Positions 14,148 to 15,575 of a stretch of 15,575 nt of DNA are shown here, one piece after another. How positions within the stretch are numbered: position 1 is the stretch's first letter; every line of letters begins with the position of its first letter. The position numbers and the translations under genes were made by a program. Under the pieces are notes generated by a model, which saw nothing but the letters and a program-made list of their open reading frames with translations, made no database searches and had not been told where the DNA came from. Source of the stretch: Bauldia sp. (GTDB lineage: Bacteria > Pseudomonadota > Alphaproteobacteria > Rhizobiales > Kaistiaceae); contig JAGRKY010000604.1 in assembly GCA_020442095.1 (NCBI GenBank), positions 1-15,575 of the forward strand, read 5' to 3'.

Positions 14148-15575
14148 TCCGCCTCTTTGTCGTCCACCGGACGGCGGCCAATATCCTGATGCTCGCCCTG
14201 CTTGGGCTGGGCCTCTTCGCCTTGCCGGAGCTTCAGCGCGATACCTTTCCGGTGGTACCGCCTTCGGAAGTAGAGGTTCGCATTGCCTATCCCGGTGCAG
14301 CGCCTGCCGAGGTGGAGCAAGGCATCTGCAAGGTCGCCGAAGACCCGATCCGCGCCGTCGACAATCTTGCCGAGCTGAGCTGCCTGTCGCGCGAGAACCT
14401 GGCCCTGATCACGGCCGAGATCGTCGAAGGCGCCGACATCACGCGCTTTCACAACGACATCAAGGACGCGATCGGCGGGATCAGCCGGTTTCCGGACAAG
14501 GCCGAGGAGCCGGTAACCCGGATCGTCGAGCGGGTAGGGTCAGTCGCCTCGGTGGCAGTGACTGGCCCGGAAGACCCGGAGGTCCTGCTCGCCTATGCCG
14601 ACGGTCTGGCCGAGACGCTTCGCGCCGATCCCGCCATTTCGCAGGTCGAGGTCCAGGGCTTCTCCGATCGCGAGATCGATATCGAGTTCAAGGCCGAGGC
14701 GATTACCCGGCTGGGGCTCGATATCGCCGATATCGCGCAGGTGCTGGCGAGCCACAGCCTGGACATGCCGGCCGGCACGCTCGAAGGGCATTCGACCGAA
14801 GCGGCGGTGCGGTTCCTTGGCGAGAAGCGCAGTCCCGGCGAACTGGCGCGGATTCCTGTCAGCGGAACACCCGGCGGGGGACAGGTGCTGCTGGGGGATG
14901 TGGCAACGATCCGCGAGGGATTTGGCGACCCGGCGCAGGCGGCTTATTTCGACAGCAAGCGCGCCGCCATCATCGCGGTGAACAAACTGCCGACACAGGA
15001 CGCGCTGCGCGTCAGGGCCGCGCTCGATCGGCAGATCGAGGAGGCGCGCGCCACGGCTCCGGGCAATATCGAACTGACGATATCGCAGGACTCGACGGAG
15101 AACGTCCGGGACCGGCTGCGGATCATCGCCGAGAACGGCGTGCAGGGTCTCGTCCTTGTGCTCGTCGTGCTTTGGCTGTTCTTCGGCTTCCGCTTTTCCT
15201 TCTGGGTGGCGCTCGGACTGCCGGTCTCCTTCCTCGGCGCGATATTCGCGATGCTGTTGTTCGGGCTCACCATCAACATGATCACGATGGTCGCCCTGGT
15301 GGTGGCGATCGGGCTGCTGATGGACGATGCCATCGTAATTTCGGAGAACATCGCCCGCCGGCGGCAGGAGGGCGAGAGCCCGATCGAGGCGGCGGTGAAC
15401 GGCACCACGCAGGTCGGGCCCGGTGTGGTGGCCTCGTTTCTCACCACGGCGATGATCGTCGGGCCGCTTGGCTTCATGTCGGGCAGCATTGGTTCGGTTC
15501 TGAAATTCCTGCCGGTTGTCCTGCTGATGACGCTGACCGTCAGCCTGGTGGAAGCCTTCCTGATCCTGCCCAACC
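14144..15575 (+). CDS. RND efflux pump inner-membrane subunit (AcrB-like), N-terminal part
   Basis: The open frame starts at GTG 14144, overlapping the adaptor stop (GTGA), with GCAGGA just upstream, and runs off the window end after 477 codons; a full pump is about 1,000-1,050 residues. A first membrane helix spans about residues 11-29, then a periplasmic porter domain (AYPGAAPAEVEQ near 48-59), then helices from about residue 335. The proton-relay motif in helix 4 is present: GLLMDDAIVISEN with Asp394 and Asp395, equivalent to the paired Asp residues of AcrB. Cys62 and Cys80 in the porter domain are spaced 18 apart. It should export small molecules using the proton gradient; whether drugs, lipids or metals cannot be said, though metal-specific motifs are not apparent. 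Confidence 0.93.
   Translation, partial: MIRLFVVHRTAANILMLALLGLGLFALPELQRDTFPVVPPSEVEVRIAYPGAAPAEVEQGICKVAEDPIRAVDNLAELSCLSRENLALITAEIVEGADITRFHNDIKDAIGGISRFPDKAEEPVTRIVERVGSVASVAVTGPEDPEVLLAYADGLAETLRADPAISQVEVQGFSDREIDIEFKAEAITRLGLDIADIAQVLASHSLDMPAGTLEGHSTEAAVRFLGEKRSPGELARIPVSGTPGGGQVLLGDVATIREGFGDPAQAAYFDSKRAAIIAVNKLPTQDALRVRAALDRQIEEARATAPGNIELTISQDSTENVRDRLRIIAENGVQGLVLVLVVLWLFFGFRFSFWVALGLPVSFLGAIFAMLLFGLTINMITMVALVVAIGLLMDDAIVISENIARRRQEGESPIEAAVNGTTQVGPGVVASFLTTAMIVGPLGFMSGSIGSVLKFLPVVLLMTLTVSLVEAFLILPN

Noticed and set aside
1..15575. Search for tRNA, rRNA, CRISPR arrays, insertion sequences or phage genes
   Set aside because: No transposase or integrase motif, no regularly spaced repeats and no RNA gene signature were seen by eye; no covariance or profile search could be run.

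Overview
The window is GC-rich, tightly packed DNA. Protein styles, short operon overlaps and frequent GTG starts suit an alphaproteobacterium, most likely a member of Hyphomicrobiales (rhizobia-like). That assignment is inference from gene content; there is no rRNA or other marker here. I see no RNA gene, insertion sequence, CRISPR array or prophage gene.

Layout. (1) Bases 3-3610, plus strand: the tail of a sugar ABC permease, a periplasmic sugar-binding protein, a two-domain sugar ABC ATPase of the RbsA/MglA/XylG type, and an SDR dehydrogenase whose start overlaps the ATPase stop. (2) Bases 3720-5998, plus strand: a polar amino-acid type ABC importer made of a family 3 binding protein and two HisM/HisQ-type permeases, with no cognate ATPase in the window. 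(3) Bases 12556-6009, minus strand: a GntR/UTRA regulator, then a second sugar ABC system (binding protein, ATPase, two permeases) ending in an SMP-30/gluconolactonase-like protein. The last four genes are joined by 1-4 base overlaps. The stops of blocks 2 and 3 lie only 10 bases apart. (4) Bases 12810-15575, plus strand: an RND efflux pair (membrane fusion protein, then the inner-membrane pump, cut by the window end).

How it works together. Blocks 1 and 3 look like carbohydrate uptake with a little catabolism: the SDR could oxidise a sugar or polyol and the SMP-30 protein could open a sugar lactone. The GntR regulator most likely controls itself and block 3, because a 17-base element matching at 14 positions, with a -10-like hexamer at the same offset, lies upstream of both the regulator and the binding-protein gene. 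The substrates cannot be read from sequence alone.

The most notable non-coding signal is that each of the three binding-protein genes is followed, before the next transporter gene, by a strong GC-rich hairpin (1214-1242, 4549-4575, 10416-10454). This suggests a shared way of making more binding protein than membrane components. Other structured sites are a perfect 14-base palindrome at 11741-11754, a 7-3-7 inverted repeat just before the efflux genes at 12773-12789, and a 10-base inverted repeat straddling the convergent stops. I did not find a clearly new biological system; the window is best described as nutrient-uptake operons with interesting regulatory architecture.
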